Below, piece by piece: positions 1 through 5,324 of a stretch of 5,495 bases of DNA; the stretch's first letter is position 1, and every line of letters begins with the position of its first letter. The DNA lies in assembly GCA_017520105.1 (NCBI GenBank), contig JAFWRL010000013.1:1-5495 (forward strand), written 5' to 3'. A program made the position numbers and the translations under genes. The notes below the pieces were generated by a model. The model was not told where the DNA came from and searched no databases. It was given only the letters and a program-made list of their open reading frames with translations. Source of the DNA: Fibrobacter sp. Its GTDB lineage: Bacteria; Fibrobacterota; Fibrobacteria; Fibrobacterales; Fibrobacteraceae.

Positions 1-196
1 AGCCCAGTTCAAAATTCGGCATGACCGTATAACGGGAGCCGATATAAGGCGTGAGCCACATGCGATCACCCCGTTTGAAGAATTCCGTACCGACATCAAT
101 TTCACCCTTGTGATTCTCAAGGACAGGGAATTTATCCCAAGATGCAAAACTTGCAATTGCACAAAAAAGCGCTACAAGAATTATTTTTTTCGACAT
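1..196 (-). CDS. N-terminal fragment of an exported protein, possibly an outer-membrane beta-barrel
   Basis: The reading frame starts at ATG 196-194 and runs off the left edge after 65 codons, so only the N-terminus is visible. The start is well supported: a strong Shine-Dalgarno (AAAGGAGGAT on the minus strand, 201-210) sits just upstream. Residues 1-18 form a typical Sec signal peptide: a short Lys-containing n-region (MSKK), a hydrophobic core (IILVALFCAIASF) and a small-residue cleavage site near Ala18. The mature part begins around SWDKFPVLENHKGEIDVG and then has alternating polar/aromatic stretches (MWLTPYIGSRYTVMP) that could be beta strands. The outer-membrane barrel idea is inference from this alternation and from a Gram-negative setting; no family can be named from 65 residues. 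The gene lies downstream of the symporter gene in the same direction, but the terminator at 315-346 and its own promoter-like boxes suggest separate transcription. Confidence 0.75.
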   Translation of the reverse strand, partial: MSKKIILVALFCAIASFASWDKFPVLENHKGEIDVGTEFFKRGDRMWLTPYIGSRYTVMPNFELG

Positions 197-228
197 ATAA
201 ATCCTCCTTTTTATTGATTTAATTCTGT

Positions 229-258
229 ATTTTATCAAGGAATATACAAAACAAGCAA
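229..258 (-). promoter_or_regulatory. Putative promoter for the exported-protein gene
   Basis: On the minus strand, TTGCTT (258-253) and TAAAAT (234-229) are separated by 18 bp and resemble sigma-70-type -35 and -10 boxes. Transcription would start near 222, leaving a short leader ending in the strong ribosome binding site at 201-210. The surroundings are very AT-rich, so chance matches are easy. The position between the symporter terminator and the start codon is what makes it credible. Confidence 0.4.
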
Positions 259-314
259 ATTACAGAAAAAATGATTACCAATGTTTTTAAGTAAATTTTT
301 TTGCATTCAAATAC

Positions 315-346
315 AAAAAGCCCAGCTTAATTGCCGGGCTTTTTTT
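315..346 (-). terminator. Rho-independent terminator of the symporter gene
   Basis: The arms 315-326 and 333-344 form a 12-bp stem around the 6-nt loop 327-332. Read on the minus strand, AAAAAGCCCGGC pairs with GCTGGGCTTTTT, all Watson-Crick except one G-U wobble, and ends in a U tract. Read on the plus strand the same position is an A-C mismatch, so the hairpin is better on the minus strand. It lies about 70 bp past the stop codon of the minus-strand symporter gene, which fits its use there. Confidence 0.85.
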
Positions 347-414
347 AATTCAAAAATTTCAGTTTGTTCTATCGCTTTCTACATGAGAAGAGCACAATTT
401 GTGTTTTCGTCACA

Positions 415-1299
415 TCACGATAGTTTCATATCGCTCAGGCGCGTTTTGTCGACTTGTTCAAACTCATCGATTATTTCTTTGCTCGGAGCTTTGGTGCAGA
501 GGCTCACGACGACAATCGTCAAGAACGAAAGCACAAAGCCCGGCACGAGTTCGTAAATCTGGAAGATTTCAGCGGAGAATCCGGAGAGGTAGAATTTCCA
601 GACAAACGTCGTAAGGCCGCCCACGAGCATACCGCTGATAGCGCCTGCGAGAGTCGTGCGTTTCCAGAAAAGAGCGAGTAACATAATCGGGCCAAAGGTC
701 GCACCGAAACCGCCCCAGGCAAAGCTCACGAGACTCATGACCACGTCGAGGAAGCTCTTACCGTGTTTCACGCCGTCGGCACTGGGAGCGCCCTGCATGG
801 CAACAAGAACGGCGACAAGCGTAATCAAGACGACCACGCCGCGGCTCACCCACATTACTTCCTTGTTGCTCGCGTTCTTGCGGAACAAGTGCTTGTAAAG
901 GTCGTTACTGAAAGCGGATGCAGACACGAGGAGCTGGGAGTCGGAGGTACTCATGATTGCAGCGAGAATGGCGGCCATGAGGATGGCGGCAATCGCCGGA
1001 TGACAAAGCGCCTGGCAGAGAATCATGAAAATACGTTCCGGGTCATCAACGGTGATGCCATGAGCCGTCACGTAATAGCGACCGAGGAGAGCAATCATCA
1101 CGACTGCGGCAAGGCAGATAATCACCCAGGTCATAGCGATGCGACGAGAATCCTTGATTTCTTCGGCGTTCTTGATGGACATGAAGCGCACGAGAATATG
1201 TGGCATGCCAAAGTAGCCAAGTCCCCATGAGAGGCTAGAAATCAGTGCGATAAGCCCAATGGACTTGCCCGTCGTCGCATTCGTGAAAAGGCTCATCAA
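415..1299 (-). CDS. putP: PutP C-terminal part (downstream of the internal TAG)
   Basis: This frame is in phase with the N-terminal part and continues three codons (Asn-Pro-Tyr) after the TAG. The first possible starts are TTG 1299-1297 and ATG 1296-1294, and neither has a Shine-Dalgarno, so independent translation is unlikely. It carries the remaining transmembrane helices. It also carries the MSTSDSQLL motif, whose Ser-Thr (about residues 337-338 of the joined protein) corresponds to Ser340-Thr341, Na+ ligands in E. coli PutP. The end (LCTKAPSKEIIDEFEQVDKTR) resembles the cytoplasmic tail of PutP. It ends in TGA (417-415), upstream of the terminator at 315-346. Confidence 0.5.
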   Translation of the reverse strand: MMSLFTNATTGKSIGLIALISSLSWGLGYFGMPHILVRFMSIKNAEEIKDSRRIAMTWVIICLAAVVMIALLGRYYVTAHGITVDDPERIFMILCQALCHPAIAAILMAAILAAIMSTSDSQLLVSASAFSNDLYKHLFRKNASNKEVMWVSRGVVVLITLVAVLVAMQGAPSADGVKHGKSFLDVVMSLVSFAWGGFGATFGPIMLLALFWKRTTLAGAISGMLVGGLTTFVWKFYLSGFSAEIFQIYELVPGFVLSFLTIVVVSLCTKAPSKEIIDEFEQVDKTRLSDMKLS

Positions 1300-1308
1300 G
1301 TACGGATT

Positions 1309-1959
1309 CTAGGCGTTCACGGCGTCAATCGTCGAGGCAAAACCGCCCGAGCCGTTCATGATCATCAGCGGAATCACAAGCACCGCAATCAGCATCATTG
1401 AAGCTTGAATAAAGTCTGTCCAGCACACGGCAAAGAACCCGCCCATGAACGTGTAACTCACCACCACGACCGCACCAAGGATAAGCCCAGTCGTATAGCT
1501 CATGCCAAAGATAGTTCCGAACAACTTAGCGCAGGCGACAAAGCCGGAGACCGTGTAGAACAGGAAAAACGCAAGAATGAAAATCGAGGCAATGACGCGG
1601 ATGATTCCCTTCTTGTCGCGGAAACGGTTCGAGAAAAAGTCCGGGAGCGTAATCGAATCGCCGCAGAAATGGCTGTACTTGCGCAACCTGCGACCGACGA
1701 TTTTCCAGTTAAAGTAAGTGCCGATAACAAGGCCGATTCCAATCCAAGCTTCGGAAAAACCGCTCACGAAAACGGCACCCGGAAGGCCCATCAAAAGCCA
1801 GCCACTCATGTCGGAGGCCTGGGCAGACATGGCGACCACCCACTTGTTCATGCCGCGGTTGCCGAGGTAATAGGCGTTCAGGCTATTCGCCTTGCGGGAG
1901 AAATACGCCCCAATGCCAAGCATCATTAACAGATAAAGGATAAAGACAACTAACGTCAT
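1309..1959 (-). CDS. putP: PutP N-terminal part (216 codons, ends at the internal TAG)
   Basis: This is the part translated without readthrough. It holds about six hydrophobic segments (roughly residues 1-20, 38-63, 71-84, 119-142, 157-178 and 184-203). The second is the broken helix with the Na+-site motif SAQASDMSGW: Asp50, Ser52 and Gly53 correspond to Asp55, Ser57 and Gly58 of E. coli PutP. CWTDFIQAS (around Asp182) matches the E. coli SWTD segment. The chain stops in the loop before the next transmembrane helix. It lacks the Ser-Thr pair that completes the sodium site, so it should not transport on its own. Confidence 0.6.
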   Translation of the reverse strand: MTLVVFILYLLMMLGIGAYFSRKANSLNAYYLGNRGMNKWVVAMSAQASDMSGWLLMGLPGAVFVSGFSEAWIGIGLVIGTYFNWKIVGRRLRKYSHFCGDSITLPDFFSNRFRDKKGIIRVIASIFILAFFLFYTVSGFVACAKLFGTIFGMSYTTGLILGAVVVVSYTFMGGFFAVCWTDFIQASMMLIAVLVIPLMIMNGSGGFASTIDAVNA

Positions 1960-1990
1960 GTGACCTCCGAATTGTTTTTTATAAAAAATA

Positions 1991-2077
1991 AAAACTAGTT
2001 TTGAGTTCCAAGTTACTAGTTACTAGAAAAATCTGTATAGCAATCACTAGTAACTACTAACTATCAACTAGTAACTT
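1991..2077. repeat. AT-rich ACTAGT repeat cluster with inverted copies
   Basis: The motif ACTAGT, often extended to ACTAGTAAC or its complement, recurs several times: a perfect 12-bp palindrome AAAACTAGTTTT at 1991-2002, a double copy at 2010-2026, one at 2045-2054 and one at 2066-2077. AAGTTACTAGTT (2010-2021) and AACTAGTAACTT (2066-2077) are perfect 12-bp inverted repeats about 44 bp apart, extendable to 17 bp with two mismatches. The cluster fills most of the gap between the Rossmann-protein gene and the symporter gene and reaches into the last codons of the former. It could be an intergenic repeat family or a weak hairpin. No long U tract follows on the minus strand, so it is not a clear terminator. 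Confidence 0.7.
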
Positions 2078-2792
2078 TACACAGCTGACGGTTATAGACA
2101 ATCCGTTTGCCCTTGACTCCGTCGGTCGCGCACACATGATCCACAGGCGGCTTAAGCAGATTTGCCACAAGATGCGCTGCGACAGCCTCTGCACGCACCG
2201 GACGGAAATGCGCCGGCACCCATTCCGGATGCGCCCCGAAAAGCTTTTGCATCAGCTCTTCGCCAAAGCGCTTGTCCTTATGCTTGCCCAACAAGAGCGA
2301 CGGACGCACGAGCGTGAGCGTTTCAAAGCCCATCATCGTAAGCCCTTCTTCAAGCAGCCCCTTCAATCGATTGTAGAAAAACGGCGAATGGGAATTCGCT
2401 CCCATGGCGCTGATACAAATAAAATGTTTCACGCCCTGCCGTTTGGCCAAGGCCGCAAGCGTAAGCGGCAATCGCAAGTCGATTTTTTCCTGCGCAGCCT
2501 TGCTCCCCGCCTGTTTAAGCGTCGTTCCTAAGCAACAAACTACGGCTTCGCAACCGTCAAGGTTCACGCAAACGCTCGACGCCCGCTGTTCTTCGGGGCG
2601 GGCATTCAACAACGCATCAAAATCGACGGTATCAAACTTGAACTTCGAGGCTCCCTGCAAAACACCCATGGCCCCTAAATCAGGGACCGAGCGCACCGGG
2701 CAATAAACACTTTCGGCTTCGTCCAACTGGGCTAGCAGCTGGACGACATTCTTACCGACAAGTCCTGTAGAGCCAAGAAGCGCTATTCTCAT
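2064..2792 (-). CDS. NAD(P)-binding Rossmann-fold protein, TIP30/NmrA-like (atypical SDR)
   Basis: The 242-residue product begins with a Rossmann nucleotide-binding motif, MRIALLGSTGLVGKNVV (glycine-rich loop at residues 7-13). This marks the atypical/extended short-chain dehydrogenase group near HTATIP2/TIP30 and NmrA. CEAVVCCLGTTLKQAGSK (81-98) is the characteristic segment after the fourth strand. A Ser128/Tyr140/Lys144 triad arrangement is visible in ICISAMGANS and FFYNRLKG, followed by LTLVRPSLLLG (159-169), also typical of this family. It is probably a soluble cytoplasmic oxidoreductase or redox-sensing protein; the substrate cannot be told. The ATG overlaps the TGA of the upstream lipoprotein gene by 4 bp (ATGA, 2792-2789) and no Shine-Dalgarno is visible, so translation is likely coupled. 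The last four sense codons (Lys-Val-Thr-Ser) and the stop lie inside the ACTAGT repeat cluster. Confidence 0.85.
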   Translation of the reverse strand: MRIALLGSTGLVGKNVVQLLAQLDEAESVYCPVRSVPDLGAMGVLQGASKFKFDTVDFDALLNARPEEQRASSVCVNLDGCEAVVCCLGTTLKQAGSKAAQEKIDLRLPLTLAALAKRQGVKHFICISAMGANSHSPFFYNRLKGLLEEGLTMMGFETLTLVRPSLLLGKHKDKRFGEELMQKLFGAHPEWVPAHFRPVRAEAVAAHLVANLLKPPVDHVCATDGVKGKRIVYNRQLCKVTS

Positions 2793-3880
2793 TGAGCTAC
2801 TGATTCATCAACTTCGTCTCTGGGAATCATCCAACCGACTTCATCGCCACGAACCGGGAGAGCCGTTACAGCACCAGCTTCGTCAACAATCACAGCGATA
2901 CCCGACAGGTAATTGACCCAGCGATATGGATCTTCAAAAACTTTCAAGTTGATTGTCCTGTTCGAGACAAAGGCGACCAACGGTTCAACAAGCATGTCGT
3001 GGCTGACGAGGATGCTTACACGTTTCCACTTCGGCATGTTCGGAACAATGACCTCGCTCAAGAACTGTGTACCACGCGGGAAGAAATCATGGAAGTAAGT
3101 CGAGAGCGTTGGAGCCAAGGCTGCCGGATAATCAGCACCATAAGAATACATGGCAATAAACTTCGGGTTACCACCTCTCTTGGATACATACGCATCCAAC
3201 GTATCGCTAGGCACCGTCAAGAAATAGCTACCATTGATGCCATCCCACGTCACGACTTCGATGTTTGTTTCACCACGACCTGCAGCAATGTTCTCGCAAG
3301 TCGCACGGGTACGCAAGAAGTTCGTCGAGGAGTAATAGAACGGTTCGTCACCCACAAGCTTAGCACCAAGCGTCTGAGCCATTTGGATACCAATCGGAGT
3401 CAGCGAAGATTCCGTGCCCAAGTTATTCTTTTCGCGCTTGGAATGGCGAATCACAAAAGCAATCTTGCTCGTCTTCGGAACGGCCTTATACACATCACCC
3501 ATGTCATAGAAGCCGTCGGCGTCAGGAGCCAAAGCAAGCGTGCCCGGAGTCGTCGCAAAAGTGAACGTTCCGTTGTTGGCAGGCGGAGTTACGGCAGAAC
3601 TTGCAGGTGTCGCCGCATCGGACGAGCTCGCCGGAGTATCAGGGCCAGGAACCGTTGCGCTCGAAGCAGGAACAGCAGCACTTGAAGTCGCGCTGGGAAC
3701 ACTTACGCTAGACGAAAGCGGATTATCGACAGGCTGATTTTGCTGCACACTCGACGAAGAGGCTACACCCGGATTCGGGGCGACAGGAATAGCACTGGAA
3801 GAGTCGTCACCGCACCCGGCAAACATGCAAAGCCCAACAAAAAGGGCACTGACCAAATACTTAGCAGAAAAATTTTTCAT
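2789..3880 (-). CDS. Lipoprotein with a histidine-phosphatase-like domain
   Basis: The 363-residue protein starts with a lipoprotein signal peptide: MKNFSAKYLV, a hydrophobic stretch, then the lipobox FAGC with Cys23 as the lipidated residue. Residues 24-104 are a low-complexity Ser/Ala/Pro/Val linker, as in many exported Fibrobacter proteins. From about residue 138 it resembles the histidine phosphatase (phosphoglycerate mutase-like) superfamily. KIAFVIRHSKRE holds the Arg145-His146 pair (RHS in place of the usual RHG), SLTPIGIQMAQTLGAKL matches the LTxxGxxQA segment, and SSTNFLRTRATCENIA supplies a second Arg (Arg190). ILVSHDMLVEP supplies the second catalytic His (His294). It would act outside the cytoplasm, anchored to the membrane; the substrate is unknown. 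AAGGA (3893-3889) is the likely ribosome binding site. The stop overlaps the next gene by 4 bp, which defines a two-gene operon with the Rossmann protein. Confidence 0.85.
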   Translation of the reverse strand: MKNFSAKYLVSALFVGLCMFAGCGDDSSSAIPVAPNPGVASSSSVQQNQPVDNPLSSSVSVPSATSSAAVPASSATVPGPDTPASSSDAATPASSAVTPPANNGTFTFATTPGTLALAPDADGFYDMGDVYKAVPKTSKIAFVIRHSKREKNNLGTESSLTPIGIQMAQTLGAKLVGDEPFYYSSTNFLRTRATCENIAAGRGETNIEVVTWDGINGSYFLTVPSDTLDAYVSKRGGNPKFIAMYSYGADYPAALAPTLSTYFHDFFPRGTQFLSEVIVPNMPKWKRVSILVSHDMLVEPLVAFVSNRTINLKVFEDPYRWVNYLSGIAVIVDEAGAVTALPVRGDEVGWMIPRDEVDESVAQ

Positions 3881-4025
3881 TCTAAAATTCCTTAATGACT
3901 ATCAATTGAAATTTAAATTATTCCCTAAAAATTTCACGTAAAAGTTTCATAAACACCGCTAATAAGCGTCAAAATTCCATGAATCCGCTCATTTCAGCAA
4001 ACTTCAAGCGGTTTTCCGCAAACGC

Positions 4026-4064
4026 GTACCTATAAAACAGCAAAAAACAAGGATTTATAGGTAC
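4026..4064. repeat. Inverted-repeat unit 1 of 3 (TACCTATAAA family)
   Basis: The arms GTACCTATAAA (4026-4036) and TTTATAGGTAC (4054-4064) are a perfect 11-bp inverted repeat around a 17-bp A-rich spacer. AAGCGGTTTTCC stands 8 bp upstream (4006-4017), and a close copy (AAGCGGATTTTCC, 4079-4091) precedes unit 2. The whole block may therefore have arisen by duplication. Confidence 0.85.
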
Positions 4065-4109
4065 CCATACCTCGTTTAAAGCGGATTTTCCAACGTCAAC
4101 AGCACGGGG

Positions 4110-4149
4110 GAACCTATAAAAACCACCTAAAACAGACTTTTATAGGTAC
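4110..4149. repeat. Inverted-repeat unit 2 of 3 (TACCTATAAA family)
   Basis: ACCTATAAAA (4112-4121) and TTTTATAGGT (4138-4147) pair perfectly over 10 bp around a 16-bp spacer. The outer bases differ from unit 1: GAACC on the left, GGTAC on the right. The spacer does not match that of unit 1 or unit 3, so the arms are what is conserved. This argues for selection on the arms or for a defined repeat family. Confidence 0.85.
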
Positions 4150-4205
4150 TCAACAAAACAAAATCAAGAAAATTTCTATTAGTTTATACAAACATTTCGT
4201 AAAAC

Positions 4206-4244
4206 GTACCTATAAAAACCATTTTTAACAAAATTTATAGGTAT
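4206..4244. repeat. Inverted-repeat unit 3 of 3 (TACCTATAAA family)
   Basis: TACCTATAAA (4207-4216) and TTTATAGGTA (4234-4243) pair perfectly over 10 bp around a 17-bp spacer, and the flanking G4206/T4244 could add a G-U pair. The unit centre is near 4225, about 60 bp upstream of the likely transcription start of the leader RNA. That distance would suit a regulator site acting on that promoter. Confidence 0.85.
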
Positions 4245-4271
4245 CCACACCATCTTTTTTGATAAAAAACG

Positions 4272-4279
4272 TATATTAT
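4272..4279 (+). promoter_or_regulatory. Putative -10 region of the leader/GNAT promoter
   Basis: TATATTAT (4272-4279) is a good -10-like sequence. It places the start of transcription near 4286, right where the first helix of the leader begins (CCCGGC, 4287-4292). No good -35 hexamer lies at the right distance (positions around 4249-4256 read ACCATCTT). The promoter may therefore need an activator, for which the repeats upstream are candidate sites. Confidence 0.45.
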
Positions 4280-4285
4280 AGACAA

Positions 4286-4470
4286 TCCCGGCTTCCCCCT
4301 GATACATCCAGAATGAGGTCGCCGGGTGATCCCTTGTTGATGTATAGCCTGGGTGGTCATTTTTTAATGAGGCTGGATGTTATCTAGTAAATATGGGTTC
4401 ATTGTTTAACGCCTTGGAAGACGAATGTTTTCAAGGCGGTCTTCCAAGGTGGCTGTGCCTATTCACACAA
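4286..4470 (+). ncRNA. Structured 5' leader RNA of the GNAT gene, candidate cis-regulatory RNA
   Basis: About 185 nt between the promoter-like box and the GNAT ribosome binding site are dense in complementary segments. CCCGGC (4287-4292) pairs with GCCGGG (4321-4326). GATACATCCAG (4301-4311) pairs with CTGGATGT-T-ATC (4373-4384), 11 bp with one bulged T. ATACATC (4302-4308) can instead pair with GATGTAT (4339-4345), which together with the first helix gives a pseudoknot arrangement. CCTTGGAAGAC (4412-4422) pairs perfectly with GTCTTCCAAGG (4439-4449), while GCCTTG (4411-4416) can pair instead with CAAGGC (4432-4437). Such mutually exclusive helices are typical of riboswitches and attenuators. 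I do not recognise a known class and see no intrinsic terminator inside. It could also be a repeat element or a stand-alone small RNA that happens to precede this gene. Confidence 0.55.
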
Positions 4471-4477
4471 AAATTTT

Positions 4478-4483
4478 GGAGAT
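4478..4483 (+). promoter_or_regulatory. Ribosome binding site of the GNAT gene
   Basis: GGAGAT lies 5 nt before the ATG at 4489 and fixes that start. It falls outside the strong leader helices, immediately after the small hairpin TGTG/CACA (4454-4457 with 4464-4467). Structural rearrangement of the leader could still influence ribosome access. Confidence 0.75.
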
Positions 4484-4488
4484 AAACA

Positions 4489-5112
4489 ATGAAAAAATAC
4501 AATATCCGCACGGAACAACCGCGCGACTTTAAAATCGTCGAAAATCTCACCCGAGAAGCTTTCTGGAACGTTTACCGTCCCGGCTGCGTGGAGCATTTTG
4601 TCCTCCACCATTACAGGAACGACCCAAGCTTTATCCCGGAACTCTCGCTCGTCATGGAAGTTGACGGACAAATTATCGGACACGTGATGTACGCGTGGTC
4701 GAAAATCGACGCCGACGACGGACGCAAAATCCGCATGATGACCTTCGGGCCCATCAGCATCCATCCGGACTACAAGCGACAAGGATACGGCAAGGCACTC
4801 CTCGGCTACTCCATGGAACTCGCACGCAAAATGGGCGCAGGTTGCCTGCTCATCGTCGGGAACATCGGATTCTACGGCAAGAGCGGATTCGTCCCCGCTT
4901 ACACCAAGGGCATCCGCTACGCCGACGACCCGAACAGCGACGCGCCATACTTCTTGTGCAAGGAACTCGACGAGGGATTCCTGGACAGAGTGACAGGCTC
5001 GTACAAAGACCCCGAGGGCTATTTCGTAACCGAGCGAAAGCCCGAAGAATTCGAGAAGTACGAAGCAAGCTTCCCGCCTAAGGAAAAGCTAGTGCTCCCC
5101 GGACAACTGTAA
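4489..5112 (+). CDS. GNAT-family N-acetyltransferase
   Basis: The 207-residue product is a GCN5-related acetyltransferase that would transfer an acetyl group from acetyl-CoA to an amine; the substrate cannot be read from the sequence. The GNAT core is clear. MKKYNIRTEQPRDFKIVENL is the first strand and helix. ELSLVMEVDGQIIGHVMYAW (51-70) gives strands 2-3. MTFGPISIHPDYKRQGYGKALL (84-105) is motif A with the acetyl-CoA pyrophosphate loop (KRQGYG, 96-101; Lys where Gln/Arg is usual). GNIGFYGKSGFVPA (124-137) is the YhbS-like strand 5/helix 4 region. The C-terminal tail (about 150-207) is longer than a minimal GNAT domain. It is cytoplasmic and transcribed alone, between the long structured leader and a strong terminator at 5213-5247. 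Regulation through that leader is the notable aspect of the context. Confidence 0.9.
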   Translation: MKKYNIRTEQPRDFKIVENLTREAFWNVYRPGCVEHFVLHHYRNDPSFIPELSLVMEVDGQIIGHVMYAWSKIDADDGRKIRMMTFGPISIHPDYKRQGYGKALLGYSMELARKMGAGCLLIVGNIGFYGKSGFVPAYTKGIRYADDPNSDAPYFLCKELDEGFLDRVTGSYKDPEGYFVTERKPEEFEKYEASFPPKEKLVLPGQL

Positions 5113-5212
5113 TCGAGCGCTTTTCCCGCAATAACGAGATGCGCGACGACGAGATGTGCGGCAACACAATTGGAATGCGTCGCGATGTTCCCGGGAATGT
5201 ACGGAAAATAGC

Positions 5213-5247
5213 AAAGGCAGCTCGCGAAATACGGGCTGCCTTTTTTT
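5213..5247 (+). terminator. Rho-independent terminator of the GNAT gene
   Basis: AAAGGCAGCTCG (5213-5224) pairs with CGGGCTGCCTTT (5232-5243), a 12-bp stem with one wobble, around the 7-nt loop 5225-5231. A run of seven T (5241-5247) follows. It lies 100 bp after the GNAT stop codon and on the plus strand only. Confidence 0.9.
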
Positions 5248-5324
5248 CATTTTCTTTAAATTACGTCATTATTTGTCGCAGTGAAAGTTTAATTTTAGGA
5301 TATAACAAAAAAAGAGAGTGAATT

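Larger units (their letters stand above)
415..1959 (-). pseudogene. putP: PutP-type Na+/proline symporter gene interrupted by one in-frame TAG
   Basis: Read through the stop, this frame encodes about 514 residues, the usual size for PutP (about 500), a sodium:solute symporter (SSS/SLC5 family) of the inner membrane that imports L-proline with Na+. The match to PutP is colinear from end to end: ASDMSGWLLMGLPGAV, then SWGLGYFGMPHILVRFM, then ILAAIMSTSDSQLL, then WGGFGATFGPIMLL. A single amber codon at 1311-1309 stands between ...STIDAVNA and NPYLMSLFTN; one C-to-T change from CAG (Gln) would explain it. There is no frameshift and both sides remain open and conserved. The start ATG 1959-1957 has a GGAGGT ribosome binding site (1968-1963) with a rather short 3-nt spacing. 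The product cut at residue 216 would lose half of the transporter core, so the gene is inactive unless the stop is read through. A sequencing error cannot be excluded. Confidence 0.8.

Noticed and set aside
763..1230. A 155-codon plus-strand frame, and a similar 174-codon one at 1405-1929
   Set aside because: Both lie antisense to the conserved symporter gene and have the His/Arg/Asp-rich composition of shadow frames.
2999..3685. A 228-codon plus-strand frame opposite the lipoprotein gene
   Set aside because: Arg-rich, low-complexity shadow of the lipoprotein linker and phosphatase domain; no start signal.
3985..4015. CCGCT/AGCGG hairpin followed by TTTT as a terminator
   Set aside because: The stem is only 5 bp with a 17-nt loop, and no plus-strand gene lies upstream to be terminated.
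4026..4244. Reading the three repeats as a CRISPR array
   Set aside because: Only the arms are conserved, the units are unevenly spaced (84 and 96 bp), the internal spacers sit inside the palindrome and no cas gene is present.
4346..4374. T-box-like GGGTGG segment in the leader
   Set aside because: The conserved T-box core (UGGNACCGCG) and a following terminator are missing, and the downstream gene is not an amino-acid gene.
5142..5184. CGCGACG/CGTCGCG inverted repeat after the GNAT gene, with an ACGAGATG direct repeat
   Set aside because: Seven-bp arms 29 bp apart in GC-rich DNA are expected by chance, and the real terminator follows at 5213.
5139..5321. A 60-codon plus-strand frame after the GNAT gene
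   Set aside because: It runs straight through the strong terminator at 5213-5247, has no ribosome binding site and low-complexity composition in its second half.
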